A DNA stretch of 64,000 nt from Nitrobacteraceae bacterium AZCC 2146 (GTDB taxonomy: Bacteria; Pseudomonadota; Alphaproteobacteria; Rhizobiales; Xanthobacteraceae): NCBI GenBank assembly GCA_036924855.1, contig JBAGRP010000001.1:1860001-1924000 (forward strand), given 5' to 3'. Under the pieces are notes generated by a model that ran no database searches, had not been told where the DNA came from, and worked only from the letters and a program-made list of their open reading frames with translations. The position numbers were made by a program, and so were the translations under genes. Below, in pieces: positions 9,085 through 17,840 of this stretch. The stretch's first letter is position 1. Each line of letters opens with the position of its first letter.

Positions 9085-10047
9085 TCAAGATCCCGGCGTC
9101 CAGGTCCAGACGATGTCCTTCACCTGGATCGGCTTCGGGATCAGGCCGAGCTTGAAGAAGCGGTCGGCCGTCGCCTGCTGGGTGGCCACCACCTTGTCGG
9201 TCACCGGCGTCACCAGAAACAGCGAACGGTTCACCGCCCGCGTCAGCGCTTCGCTGTCCACGCCCGTCGCCTCATGCAGGCTCTGCACAATCTCGGGGCG
9301 ATGCTCGCTCGCCCATTTCGATTCCTGCGCAAAAGTCTGGTTCAGCAGTGCGACGATGTCGGCATGCTTGCCGGTGAAATCGCGGTTGGCGAGGAAGAAC
9401 GCGTTGGCTTCATGCACGTCCTTGGCGGACGCAATCACGCGGACCTTGCCCTTTTCAGCCAGCGCCAGATAGGGATCCCAGATCGTCCAGGCGTCGAGAT
9501 TTCCGCCGGCGAAAGCCACGACCGCGTCGGCAGGACCGAGGGTCACCGGCGTGATGTCGGCGTAGGCAATCCCCGCCTTTTCCAAAGCCGCCACCGTCGT
9601 ATTGTGCGCGCTCGATCCCTTGGCGAAGCCGATCTTCTTGCCCTTGAGGTCGGCAAGCGTCTTGATCGGCGAATTTTCCGGCACGATGATTGCTTCGTTG
9701 GCGCCGGCGGACGGCAGCGCCGCGACATACAGAAGATTTGCGCGCGCGGCCTGCGCGAAGATCGGCGGCGCGTCGCCGGTGTAACCGAAGTCGACATTGC
9801 CGGTGTTGATCGCTTCCAGGATCGGCGGACCGAACTGGAACTCGACCCACTTCACCTCGATGCCGCGCGCCTTCAACGCATTCTCCAGGGTGCGGCGCTG
9901 CTTGACGGCGGGAAAGATGCCGGCCTTCTGGAATCCAATACGGACTTCCTTCAACTCCTGCGCATCGACTGGCGATGCAGCGATGCCGGCCGAGATCAGC
10001 AACGCTGCTGACAGGCAGGCGAGGATATTGCGTCGGGATTGAGACAT
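9085..10047 (-). CDS. Aliphatic sulfonate ABC transporter substrate-binding protein (SsuA family)
   Basis: 320 residues from the ATG at 10047 (MSQSRRNIL). A signal peptide ends at about 30 (SPVDAQ-E). The mature protein has VRIGFQKAGIFPAVKQ, FQFGPPILEAINTGNVDFGYTGDAPPIFAQ and DLKGKKIGFAKGSSAHN, all standard SsuA features. It stands alone with no permease or ATPase beside it and is divergent from a second SsuA homologue. It probably delivers sulfonates to a transporter encoded elsewhere. Confidence 0.9.
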   Translation of the reverse strand: MSQSRRNILACLSAALLISAGIAASPVDAQELKEVRIGFQKAGIFPAVKQRRTLENALKARGIEVKWVEFQFGPPILEAINTGNVDFGYTGDAPPIFAQAARANLLYVAALPSAGANEAIIVPENSPIKTLADLKGKKIGFAKGSSAHNTTVAALEKAGIAYADITPVTLGPADAVVAFAGGNLDAWTIWDPYLALAEKGKVRVIASAKDVHEANAFFLANRDFTGKHADIVALLNQTFAQESKWASEHRPEIVQSLHEATGVDSEALTRAVNRSLFLVTPVTDKVVATQQATADRFFKLGLIPKPIQVKDIVWTWTPGS

Positions 10048-10429
10048 GGTGTCTTGCTCCGTGAATGATGGCCAACGCAGCGCAATGGCTGCAACAGAGC
10101 AAACGCTACGCCCGATCCGCAAGATTGTGCTTTCAAAGGCGACGGCACCTCCGCAACGTTTTCGATCTACAGCTTGCCTGCGGGAGCAACTTCATCTCCT
10201 GAATATTTGCGCGCGGCATCAGCGCGCCGGGCGACGCTTATTTCGCCGGAGAATGTTTCGGCTGCGCGACCGGCGTCTTGCAGCAGGCTTGCATTGTCCT
10301 AACAGCAACTACGGTTAGCCGTTCCATTGACTGCAACACGCCGGAGGCTAGCTTCTGAACATCTGCAAATTCGGATATCGCTGCCGATTTTCGTGCGCGA
10401 AGTTAATTCACCCGTCCGGAATCACCTTC
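10048..10429. other. Divergent promoter region between two SsuA-type genes
   Basis: About 380 bp without a credible gene. It must contain the promoters for both divergent binding-protein genes. No clear -35/-10 pair or CysB-type site could be picked out with confidence. Confidence 0.5.
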
Positions 10430-11392
10430 ATGTTCAAGCGTCTCGCCGCTCTTCAACTCGCTGCCATGGCATCCATCCTGTCGATCCATTTCGCCTGCGC
10501 GCAGACGCCGGGGGCAAACGACACGATCCGGATCGGCTACCAGAAATCCTCGACGCTCACCGCCGTGCTGAAGACCAACGGCGAATTGGAGAAGGCACTG
10601 GCGCCGCTCGGCGTTCGCGTCAGCTGGCACGAATTCTCAAGCGGCCTGCCGCTGCTCGAGGCCATCAACACCGGCAATGTCGATTTCGGCGCCGATGTCG
10701 CCGACACCGTGCCGCTGTTCGCGCAGGCCGCCGGCGCGAAGCTCGCTTATATCGCCGAGGAGTCGGCCTCGCCCTCGGCGCAGGCGATTCTGGTTTCGGC
10801 GGAATCGCCGATCAAGACGGTCGCCGATCTCAAGGGCAAGAAGGTCGCGGTCACCAAGGGCGCCGGCAGCCATTTCCTGCTGCTCGCCGCGCTCGGCAAG
10901 GCCGGCCTCAGCTTCAAGGATATTTCGCCGGCCTATCTGCCGCCCGCCGACGGCCGCATCGCCTTTGTCGGCGGCAATGTCGATGCCTGGGTGGCGTGGG
11001 ACCCGTTCCTCACCAGCGCACAGCGCGCATCCAATGCCCGCGTGCTGACCGACGGCGGCAACGGGCTCGCCAGCTACAAGCGATATTATTTGTCGTCGGC
11101 CGCGTTCGCCGACCGCCGTGGCGACGTGCTGAACGTGATCTACCGAAAACTCGACGAGACCGGCAAATGGGTCAAGGCGCATCCGAAGGACGCTGCGACG
11201 TTGCTGGCGGGCCTGTGGGGCATCGAAGCCGCCACCGTCGAGGAGGCCAACAGCCACCGTTCCTATCAGGTCGGCGCCGTGACTACGCAAGGCCTGTCCG
11301 AGCAGCAGCGCATCGCCAACGCGTTTTTTGCCGAAGGCCTGATCCCGGTCAAAGTCGATGCCGCGGATGCCAAGATCTGGGCGCCGAAATAA
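10430..11392 (+). CDS. Aliphatic sulfonate ABC transporter substrate-binding protein (SsuA family)
   Basis: 320 residues, signal peptide to about 25 (HFACAQ-T). IRIGYQKSSTL, FSSGLPLLEAINTGNVDFGADVADTVPLFAQAAG and DLKGKKVAVTKGAGSHFLL follow the SsuA pattern. It is a diverged paralogue of the gene at 9085-10047. A MetQ-like gene follows after 41 bp on the same strand, so the pair is probably one sulfur-scavenging transcript. No permease or ATPase is linked. Confidence 0.9.
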   Translation: MFKRLAALQLAAMASILSIHFACAQTPGANDTIRIGYQKSSTLTAVLKTNGELEKALAPLGVRVSWHEFSSGLPLLEAINTGNVDFGADVADTVPLFAQAAGAKLAYIAEESASPSAQAILVSAESPIKTVADLKGKKVAVTKGAGSHFLLLAALGKAGLSFKDISPAYLPPADGRIAFVGGNVDAWVAWDPFLTSAQRASNARVLTDGGNGLASYKRYYLSSAAFADRRGDVLNVIYRKLDETGKWVKAHPKDAATLLAGLWGIEAATVEEANSHRSYQVGAVTTQGLSEQQRIANAFFAEGLIPVKVDAADAKIWAPK

Positions 11393-11433
11393 GCACGGCC
11401 TGTTCAACTAACTACCCCTGAAAGATAAATAAA

Positions 11434-12252
11434 ATGAAGAACGCCCTCCCCGTCATCGCCGCGGCCTTTTTGGCGTTGGTCGCTCTCGGCAGTAAAGATG
11501 CAAACGCACAGACCGCGCCGAAAACCGAGATCAAGATCGGTTTCGTGCCCGGGCCCTACATCGACGGCTTCAAGGCCGGCGTCGAACCGGAGCTGAAGAA
11601 GAAAGGCTACACGGTCAAATACTTCGAGTTCAGCACCGGACTTGAAGCCAATACTGCGGTGTTCCGCAACGACATCGATGCCAACGTCATGCAGCACACG
11701 GTGTTTCTGAATGCCTACAACGAACGCCAGAAGACCGACCTTGCCGGCATCATCGCGGTGCCGACGCCGCCAATGGGGCTGTATTCAAAGAAGCATGCCA
11801 AGGCTTCGGCGGTGAAGGCGGGCATGACGGTGGTGGTGCCGAACGATCCGGTCAATCTGCAGCGGGCGCTGAAGATCCTGCGCGACCTCGGCTGGATCGA
11901 CATCAAGGACAGCAACCCGGTGGACGTCACCGAACTCGACGTGGTCAAGAATCCGAGCGGCATCAAGATCGTCCCGCTGGAGAACGCGCAGGCGCCGCGC
12001 GCGCTGGACGATGTGGATTTTGCCGCCGTGCAGGGCAATTTCGCGATCTACAGCGGGCTGAAGCTGACCGAAGCCTTTGCGCTAGAGAAGATGACGACGC
12101 CTTACAGCAACGTCGTCGCGGTCAAGCGCGGCAACGTTGACGCGCCGTGGGCCAAGGACATCGCCGACGCCTACAAGTCGGACACGTTCAAGAACGCGAT
12201 CCGCAACGACAAGTTCTATGCCGGCTTCGTGCTGCCCGACTATTTCAACTGA
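11434..12252 (+). CDS. MetQ/NlpA family substrate-binding protein
   Basis: 272 residues, signal peptide to about 26 (KDANAQ) without lipobox cysteine. IKIGFVPGPYIDGFKAG, DANVMQHTVFLNAYNE and PMGLYSKKH match the NlpA/MetQ family; similarity to the MetQ at 4420-5202 is clear, so this is a second, unlinked paralogue. Cotranscription with an SsuA-type gene suggests a sulfur-containing ligand. Its membrane partners are not encoded nearby; it may feed MetNI. Confidence 0.88.
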   Translation: MKNALPVIAAAFLALVALGSKDANAQTAPKTEIKIGFVPGPYIDGFKAGVEPELKKKGYTVKYFEFSTGLEANTAVFRNDIDANVMQHTVFLNAYNERQKTDLAGIIAVPTPPMGLYSKKHAKASAVKAGMTVVVPNDPVNLQRALKILRDLGWIDIKDSNPVDVTELDVVKNPSGIKIVPLENAQAPRALDDVDFAAVQGNFAIYSGLKLTEAFALEKMTTPYSNVVAVKRGNVDAPWAKDIADAYKSDTFKNAIRNDKFYAGFVLPDYFN

Positions 12253-12312
12253 CAGAGGACTACGCGTGCAGGTTGCACCCGATCGGAGGAGTATGGGACG
12301 GCGCCGCGTGCT

Positions 12313-12340
12313 TTGACTTCGGGAAAAGCTAAGCTAGGCT
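12313..12340 (+). promoter_or_regulatory. Candidate sigma-70-type promoter for the amidase gene
   Basis: TTGACT (12313-12318) and TAGGCT (12335-12340) are separated by 16 bp, 38 bp upstream of the amidase start. A 9-bp perfect hairpin (GAAAGCGTG / CACGCTTTC, 12344-12365) lies just downstream and would fall in the leader. Confidence 0.35.
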
Positions 12341-12377
12341 GCTGAAAGCGTGACGCCACGCTTTCGGATCGAGGAGC

Positions 12378-13031
12378 ATGAACTTCCGCGTCGTCCTGGC
12401 TCTGCTGCTGACGTGCGCTGCCGGCCCGCTGGCGGCGCAGACGCCGTCCAGCTTTGAGGCTGCCGCCCGCGCGCGCGGAACGCCCGATATTCCCGGTCTC
12501 AACATCGTCTGGCTGACGCCCTGGGGCGATCTCGCGCTGGCCCGCGAATGGCGCAATATCGTCGTGCACCAGAGCGAAGGCTCGGCCGGCTCGGCCTATC
12601 GCGGCGCGCTGGCGCAAATGGAGCGGCCGAACCGCCGCGGCACCACCATCTGGGTCGAGACCGACGGCACGGTGTATTGGGCAGTGGCCGAATTCGCCGT
12701 GCCCAACCACCTGCGCGACGGCAACCGCAACGACAACAAGTTCATCGACAATTCATCGACATTCCAGCAAGTCGATAACGACAGTTCGATCGGCGTGGAA
12801 TTCGTCGGCAACTATCCCAATGTGCGGCGGCCGGTGACCGAGGCGCAGATCGCCGCATGGCGCATTCTGGTCCGTGTGCTGCAGGTCCGCTACGACATCC
12901 CCAATGAGCGCGTCTTTGCCCACAACTGGATCGACTTCAAGGATTCCCGTTATTGCGAAGGCTGCGACCTGGCCAAGCTGGCGCGCACCCAAGGCATCGA
13001 GACCGCGCAGCGCATCGACCGGGACAGGTAA
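12378..13031 (+). CDS. Secreted N-acetylmuramoyl-L-alanine amidase-like protein (Amidase_2/PGRP fold)
   Basis: 217 residues with a signal peptide to about 21 (PLAAQ). REWRNIVVHQSEG carries the first zinc-ligand His. VFAHNWIDFKDSRYCEGCDL carries the second His and a Cys/Asp-rich segment where the last ligand is expected. The layout fits the type-2 amidase/peptidoglycan-recognition fold, so the protein should act on peptidoglycan in the periplasm. It has its own candidate promoter and no functional link to the neighbouring transport genes. Confidence 0.78.
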   Translation: MNFRVVLALLLTCAAGPLAAQTPSSFEAAARARGTPDIPGLNIVWLTPWGDLALAREWRNIVVHQSEGSAGSAYRGALAQMERPNRRGTTIWVETDGTVYWAVAEFAVPNHLRDGNRNDNKFIDNSSTFQQVDNDSSIGVEFVGNYPNVRRPVTEAQIAAWRILVRVLQVRYDIPNERVFAHNWIDFKDSRYCEGCDLAKLARTQGIETAQRIDRDR

Positions 13032-13045
13032 GTTCCTGACGCCGC

Positions 13046-14281
13046 TTACTTCACGCCGATACGCAACTCGCCCTGCTTGGTCGCCGGCGGCGACAGCACC
13101 ACGGTCTTGCCGTCGCGCAGCTGGAACACCGGCGGTGAATAGGAATCCGCCTGGCCGCTGGCATTGAACTTGATCGGGCCGAAAAAGGTCCGGACACTCA
13201 GCTTCGCCAGGGCATCGCGGACCTTTTCCTTGTCCAGCGTTCCCGCGCTCTCGATCGCCATCTGCATGGTAACCGCCGCGACGGTGTAGGAGGCGCTGCC
13301 GTAGTCCGGGTTGTGGCCGAACTTGTCCTTGAAGGCTTTCAGATAACCTTCGCTGGATCCGAACACGTCGTCAGAAGGATAGCGCGATGCGGCATCCCAC
13401 CAGGCCGCGCCGGTGATGTTTTCCGAACCGGCAATGCCGACAGCCTCGACGAATTCCGGAAACGATGGTCCGGTCAGCATCGTCACCACCGGGGCTTCGA
13501 TCCGCTGATCGATCATCTGCTTGCGGATCAGGATGTTGTCGTTGCTGTAGCCGGCGATGAAGATCCAGTCTGGCGCGAGACTCTTCATGACCGACAATGC
13601 GGAGGCGTGGTCGAGCGCATTGATGGAGAATTTCTCGTTGGAGACGATCTCCATGCCGTTGGCCTTGGCGACCTGCTCCATTTCCTGGGCGAGCGCCAAC
13701 GGAAACAAGTCGTTGCGCGCGTAGATTGCAACCTTCTTCACCGAGGCGGCTTTGTCCCGGACCACCTTGAACAGCGGCTCCAGCAACGTCGCGTTCGGCG
13801 TGTAGGTGCCGAACAGATAGCGCGGCTTCTGATCAAACACCTGAGGCGATGACGCGGTCGCGGCCACGGTCGGGATCTTGTATTTTTCCGAGACGATGCT
13901 CGCTGCCTTGGCAGCACCCGAACCGTGCGGCGAAAACAGAAAGTCGACCTTCTCCTGCGTGATCAAGCCCTCGGCGGCCTGCACCGCCCGCGGCGTGTTC
14001 GACTGATAGTCGACATAGACCATCTCGATCCTGAGCTTGCGGTCACCGACCTTGATGCCACCTGACTTGTTGACCTGCTCGGCCCAGACCTCATAGCCCT
14101 GCTGAGCCTTCAGCGCTTCCGGCGCGAGGCCGCCGGTGAGCGGCAGCGGCGCGCCGAAGCGGATGACGTCCTGAGCCTGTGCCGCGGCCAAAGACGGTGC
14201 CAGCGCGATCCCCGCCGCCGTGGCGGCGACAAGCAAATTCCTGAAGACCGAACGCGACATCAACTGGCTTGGCATGCTCAT
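13046..14281 (-). CDS. Branched-chain amino acid-type ABC transporter substrate-binding protein (LivK-like)
   Basis: 411 residues, signal peptide to about 35 (SLAAAQAQ). IRFGAPLPLTGGLAPEALKAQQGYEVWAEQVN and the following SPHGSGAAKAASIV segment are typical of type-I periplasmic binding proteins (Peripla_BP_6). An in-frame ATG at 14275 is better spaced from AAGGA and may be the real start. It lies 47 bp downstream of an aspartate dehydrogenase gene on the same strand and lacks linked permease genes. Confidence 0.87.
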   Translation of the reverse strand: MSMPSQLMSRSVFRNLLVAATAAGIALAPSLAAAQAQDVIRFGAPLPLTGGLAPEALKAQQGYEVWAEQVNKSGGIKVGDRKLRIEMVYVDYQSNTPRAVQAAEGLITQEKVDFLFSPHGSGAAKAASIVSEKYKIPTVAATASSPQVFDQKPRYLFGTYTPNATLLEPLFKVVRDKAASVKKVAIYARNDLFPLALAQEMEQVAKANGMEIVSNEKFSINALDHASALSVMKSLAPDWIFIAGYSNDNILIRKQMIDQRIEAPVVTMLTGPSFPEFVEAVGIAGSENITGAAWWDAASRYPSDDVFGSSEGYLKAFKDKFGHNPDYGSASYTVAAVTMQMAIESAGTLDKEKVRDALAKLSVRTFFGPIKFNASGQADSYSPPVFQLRDGKTVVLSPPATKQGELRIGVK

Positions 14282-14328
14282 GCTTCCTTCGTTTGATCTG
14301 TTCAGGTGAGTTTCGTCGGCGCTGCCGT

Positions 14329-15159
14329 TCAGGTGCCGACGCGCAGCGCCGCATGCTGCTTGCGCAGATAGGCGATGACGGACAGCGCGGTGATCCGCCC
14401 GGTCTTGGGATTCTCCGACGGGATATTCTCGATGGTCATCGAGAAGCGCGCGGAATCGGACTCCACCTCGACGCGATGCACATTGCGTGTCAGCGCGGGA
14501 TCGGCCCAGATTTGCAGCTTGGTCTGGTCCGCCCCGGCGCCGGCCAGCGACAGCGCCACGGCGACGTTGAGATTGGCCGGGAAGCCCTTGGCGGCCTCGC
14601 GCGCGGTGCCGTCGAAAATCTTCAGCGGCTCGGTAATACTCTCGATGTCGATGTTGTTCTCGACAATGTAGGGCGCGCCGGCGAGGCCGTTGACCGGCTT
14701 GCGCGTCACCATGCGCACCGAATGGATCTTGCCTTCCGCCGCTGCGGTCATCGCATCCAGGCCGATCAGCGCGCCGGTTGGCACCACGATCTGACCGCTA
14801 TGCTGTCGGGCAAGCTCGATCAGCTCTTCATGCTCCAGCAGTGCGCCTGCGCTGAGAACGATCGCCGTCTTTCCCTGGCTGACGAAGGGCGCCACGATCG
14901 ATGGCAGCAGCTTGCTCGGCGCGCATTCGATGACGATGTCGGCAATATCGGAAAGACCATCGATCGGCAGGATCGCAGGTGCGGTGCTGAGCTTGGCCAG
15001 AAAAGCCTGATGCTTCTCCGGATTTTGCACCGAGACCGCCACCAGAACCATGCCCGCAATGCCCTGGTCCAGCGCCTCGACGACCTTGGTGCCGATCGGC
15101 CCTAAGCCAACGACGGCAACGCGCGCCGGGGTTCGTGTCGTGGTCGATATCGTGCTCAT
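14329..15159 (-). CDS. Aspartate dehydrogenase (NadX-like)
   Basis: 276 residues from the ATG at 15159 (MSTISTTTR). The Rossmann motif VAVVGLGPIGTKVVEAL is near residues 12-28. The C-terminal half has GLDAMTAAAEGKIHSVRMVTRKP and FPANLNVAVALSLAGAGADQTKLQIWADPALTRNVHRVEV, characteristic of L-aspartate dehydrogenase, which interconverts aspartate and iminoaspartate/oxaloacetate using NAD(P). No nadA or nadC is nearby. Pairing with a binding protein and a divergent LysR regulator suggests an amino-acid catabolic role rather than NAD synthesis. Confidence 0.88.
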   Translation of the reverse strand: MSTISTTTRTPARVAVVGLGPIGTKVVEALDQGIAGMVLVAVSVQNPEKHQAFLAKLSTAPAILPIDGLSDIADIVIECAPSKLLPSIVAPFVSQGKTAIVLSAGALLEHEELIELARQHSGQIVVPTGALIGLDAMTAAAEGKIHSVRMVTRKPVNGLAGAPYIVENNIDIESITEPLKIFDGTAREAAKGFPANLNVAVALSLAGAGADQTKLQIWADPALTRNVHRVEVESDSARFSMTIENIPSENPKTGRITALSVIAYLRKQHAALRVGT

Positions 15160-15295
15160 CGATTGGCTTTCCGTCTTGGGGTGGCAGCAGGACGCTAAGG
15201 TGGCGGAGCGCAAGCCGACAAACGACTAAAATGCGCATACACATTACTTTTTCTCATATATGAAGGGGCCGCTCAAGCCAGATACCGGATACGCG

Positions 15296-16252
15296 ATGAA
15301 AGAGGCCCTGAAACGCAAGCTGCCGCCGATGACCAGCCTGCGCGGCTTCGAGGCGGCGGCGCGGCACATGTCGTTCAGCGAAGCGGCAAAGGAGCTGCAG
15401 CTGACGCAAGGCGCCATCAGCCGGCAGATCAAGAGCCTCGAGGCCTATCTGAAATTCCCGTTATTCGTGCGTCGGACGCGGCAGATCGCGCTGACACCGG
15501 CCGGCGACGAGCTGTTTCAGGTGGTGCGCGACGTGCTCGACCAGATCGAGCGCGCGACGTCGCAGCTGCAGCAGAAATCCAAATCGAAAACGCTGGTGAT
15601 CTCGGTGCTCCCCACCCTGGCCTCGACGTGGATCATGTCGCGGCTGCATGCCTTCACCGAGGCGCGCAGCGATATCGATCTGCGGATCGTCACCTCGATC
15701 GAACCGGTCGATCTCGCCAATGACAGGATCGACATCGCGCTGCGGGTCGGCCGCCTGCCCGGCCGCACCTACGACAAGAAGCAGCCCCGCATCGAACTGG
15801 AAATGGTCACCGGCTGGGACGGCGTCGGCGCCGACGAATTGTTTCCGGACGTTCTCGTTCCCGTCTGCTCACCCGCGCTGCTGCAGGCCAAGAGCGTCGG
15901 CAAGGCCAGCGAGCTTCTCGCCTATCCGCTGATCCATACTTCGACCCGTCGCTTCGCCTGGCCGGACTGGCTGCGTGCCCAGGGCGTGGTGCCATCGGCG
16001 GAGAAGAAGAAACTCGAATTCGGACATTTCTTCATGTCGCTGGAAGCGGCATTGCGCGGCCAGGGCATCGCCATCGTCCCGCAAGTGCTGCTGTCGCTGC
16101 ACAAGGACGCCGATCGGCTGGTCCAGCTGTTCAAGCCGTCGATCTCCAGCGCTGGCGCCTATTACCTGCTGATGCACGAATCCAAGATGAAGTCGCGCGA
16201 TGTCCAGCTGCTGCGGATGTGGATCCTGGCGGAAGCCAACGCACTGCGCTGA
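15296..16252 (+). CDS. LysR-family transcriptional regulator (GcvA-like)
   Basis: 318 residues from the ATG at 15296; an ATG at 15260 would add 12 residues. The N-terminal winged helix reads LRGFEAAARHMSFSEAAKELQLTQGAISRQIKSLE, the GcvA subgroup signature. The rest is a LysR substrate-binding domain. It is divergent from the aspartate dehydrogenase gene over about 140 bp, the usual arrangement for a LysR regulator and its target. The effector may be aspartate or a related compound. Confidence 0.92.
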   Translation: MKEALKRKLPPMTSLRGFEAAARHMSFSEAAKELQLTQGAISRQIKSLEAYLKFPLFVRRTRQIALTPAGDELFQVVRDVLDQIERATSQLQQKSKSKTLVISVLPTLASTWIMSRLHAFTEARSDIDLRIVTSIEPVDLANDRIDIALRVGRLPGRTYDKKQPRIELEMVTGWDGVGADELFPDVLVPVCSPALLQAKSVGKASELLAYPLIHTSTRRFAWPDWLRAQGVVPSAEKKKLEFGHFFMSLEAALRGQGIAIVPQVLLSLHKDADRLVQLFKPSISSAGAYYLLMHESKMKSRDVQLLRMWILAEANALR

Positions 16253-16273
16253 TGGCTCCGACCCGGTTCTGAA

Positions 16274-16525
16274 TTATTTTTTAGCCTTTTTGGCCGCGGC
16301 CTTTTTCTTCACGGCCTTTTTTGCCGGCTCTTTCACCGCGGTGGACTTCTCCTCAGCCACGGCAGGCTTCAGCTCTTTGGCCACGACGGGCTTCGGCTCT
16401 TTAACCGCGGCAGGCTTCGGCTCGGCGGGCTTGACCGATTCCTGCTTCAGACGCCTCTGCTCGGCTTCGAATTTGGCTTCGCGCATCTGACGCAGCGCAT
16501 CGGCGCGCGGTGTGGGTTGGGCCAT
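16274..16525 (-). CDS. Small Lys/Ala/Pro-rich protein, function unknown
   Basis: 83 residues from the ATG at 16525. The N-terminal third is helical and charged (ADALRQMREAKFEAEQRRLK). The middle repeats KEPKP/KELKP units. The tail is almost pure Lys-Ala (KKKAAAKKAKK), resembling histone-H1-like tails of bacterial DNA-binding proteins. Nucleic-acid binding is an inference from composition only. It is convergent with the LysR gene, 21 bp apart. Confidence 0.65.
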   Translation of the reverse strand: MAQPTPRADALRQMREAKFEAEQRRLKQESVKPAEPKPAAVKEPKPVVAKELKPAVAEEKSTAVKEPAKKAVKKKAAAKKAKK

Positions 16526-16688
16526 GGCGGTCTCTCTATACGCGAATCGTCGAGCCTCCCGTTTAACACCAAAATGCTGATTATTCAGCAAATACAAGGA
16601 TATCCACAAGGTGGGACATCGGGCAGATCGACCGCGCAGGAACGTTTGCCGCGAGCGGCCATCGCATTGATCTGCCCTCAAGGCCCTG

Positions 16689-17723
16689 TCAGATGGACGA
16701 CTGTCCGCGCTCGTTCAGCATTGGAAAGCCGCGCTGATGCCAGACCGGGTACGCAGGTGACACGTCGCTCGAGGTGTCGAGCCTGGCGACCTGCTCCGCG
16801 GTCAAACTCCATCCTACCGCGCCGATATTCTCGACGAGCTGCTGCTCGTTGCGGGCGCCGACGATGACGTTCGCCACGGTCGGCCGCTGCAGCAGCCAGT
16901 TGAGCGCGACCTGCGGGATGGTCTTTGCGGTCTCCTTGGCAATGATGTCGAGCGCGTCGACAATGCGAAACAACCGCTCTTCCTCGAAACGCGGTCCGGT
17001 GCCGGCGATGTCGTATGCGCGGGTACCGGGTTGCGCGGCCTGACCGCGGCGGATCTTGCCGGTGAGTTTCCCCCAGCCGAGCGGGCTCCAGATCATGGCG
17101 CCGACGCTCTGATCGAGCCCTAGCGGCATCAGTTCCCATTCGTAGTCACGGTTCAGCAGCGAGTAATACGCCTGATGGCCGACATGGCGCGGGTAACCAT
17201 AGCGCTCCGACACCGCCAGCGATTTCATCAGGTGCCAGCCGGAAAAATTCGAGCAGCCGATGTAGCGGATCTTGCCGGCACGGACGAGCTGATCGAGCAC
17301 GGCGAGGGTTTCCTCGACCGGCGTGTTGTAGTCCTGACCATGAAGCTGAAACAGATCGATGTGATCGACACCGAGCCGCTGCAACGCGCCGTCCACCGCG
17401 GAAATCAGATGCTGCCGCGACGAACCGAAATCGTTGGGCCCGTCGCCGCGGGGAAAGGTCGCCTTGGTCGAAATCAGCAGACGGTCGCGCTTGCCCTTGA
17501 TCGCAGCGCCCAGAATGGTTTCGGCCAAACCGTCGGAATAGACGTCGGCGCTGTCGAACATCGAAATCCCGTGATCGAGGCAGACGTCGATCAGGCGCGA
17601 TGCACCGCCTGCATCGGTCGAGCCCCATGCTTTGAAGAAATCATTGCTGCCGCCGAAGGTAGCGGTGCCGAAACTGAGGACCGGCACGCGCAGGCCGGAA
17701 TGTCCGAGGCGTCGATATTCCAT
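16689..17723 (-). CDS. Aldo/keto reductase
   Basis: 344 residues from the ATG at 17723 (MEYRRLGHSGLRVP), the usual family start; the frame continues upstream without family resemblance. The catalytic tetrad region includes FDSADVYSDGLAE (Asp, Tyr), STKATF (Lys) and LFQLHGQD (His). GCSNFSGWHL and QVALNWLLQRPTVANVIVGARNEQQL follow, the latter at the NADPH-binding end. The YdhF/Tas-type TIM barrel is complete. Substrate unknown; it is divergent from the GH1 gene. Confidence 0.92.
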   Translation of the reverse strand: MEYRRLGHSGLRVPVLSFGTATFGGSNDFFKAWGSTDAGGASRLIDVCLDHGISMFDSADVYSDGLAETILGAAIKGKRDRLLISTKATFPRGDGPNDFGSSRQHLISAVDGALQRLGVDHIDLFQLHGQDYNTPVEETLAVLDQLVRAGKIRYIGCSNFSGWHLMKSLAVSERYGYPRHVGHQAYYSLLNRDYEWELMPLGLDQSVGAMIWSPLGWGKLTGKIRRGQAAQPGTRAYDIAGTGPRFEEERLFRIVDALDIIAKETAKTIPQVALNWLLQRPTVANVIVGARNEQQLVENIGAVGWSLTAEQVARLDTSSDVSPAYPVWHQRGFPMLNERGQSSI

Positions 17724-17840
17724 ATTTGAATCCCCCGTAGGTCTCACGTGTCCGTGACGAAGCCGCGCTCTTGCTGCGGCTTCGCGATCATCTGCGAGGA
17801 TTTCGGTACAATAAGCGGCATCCCTTGAATATACGAGACC

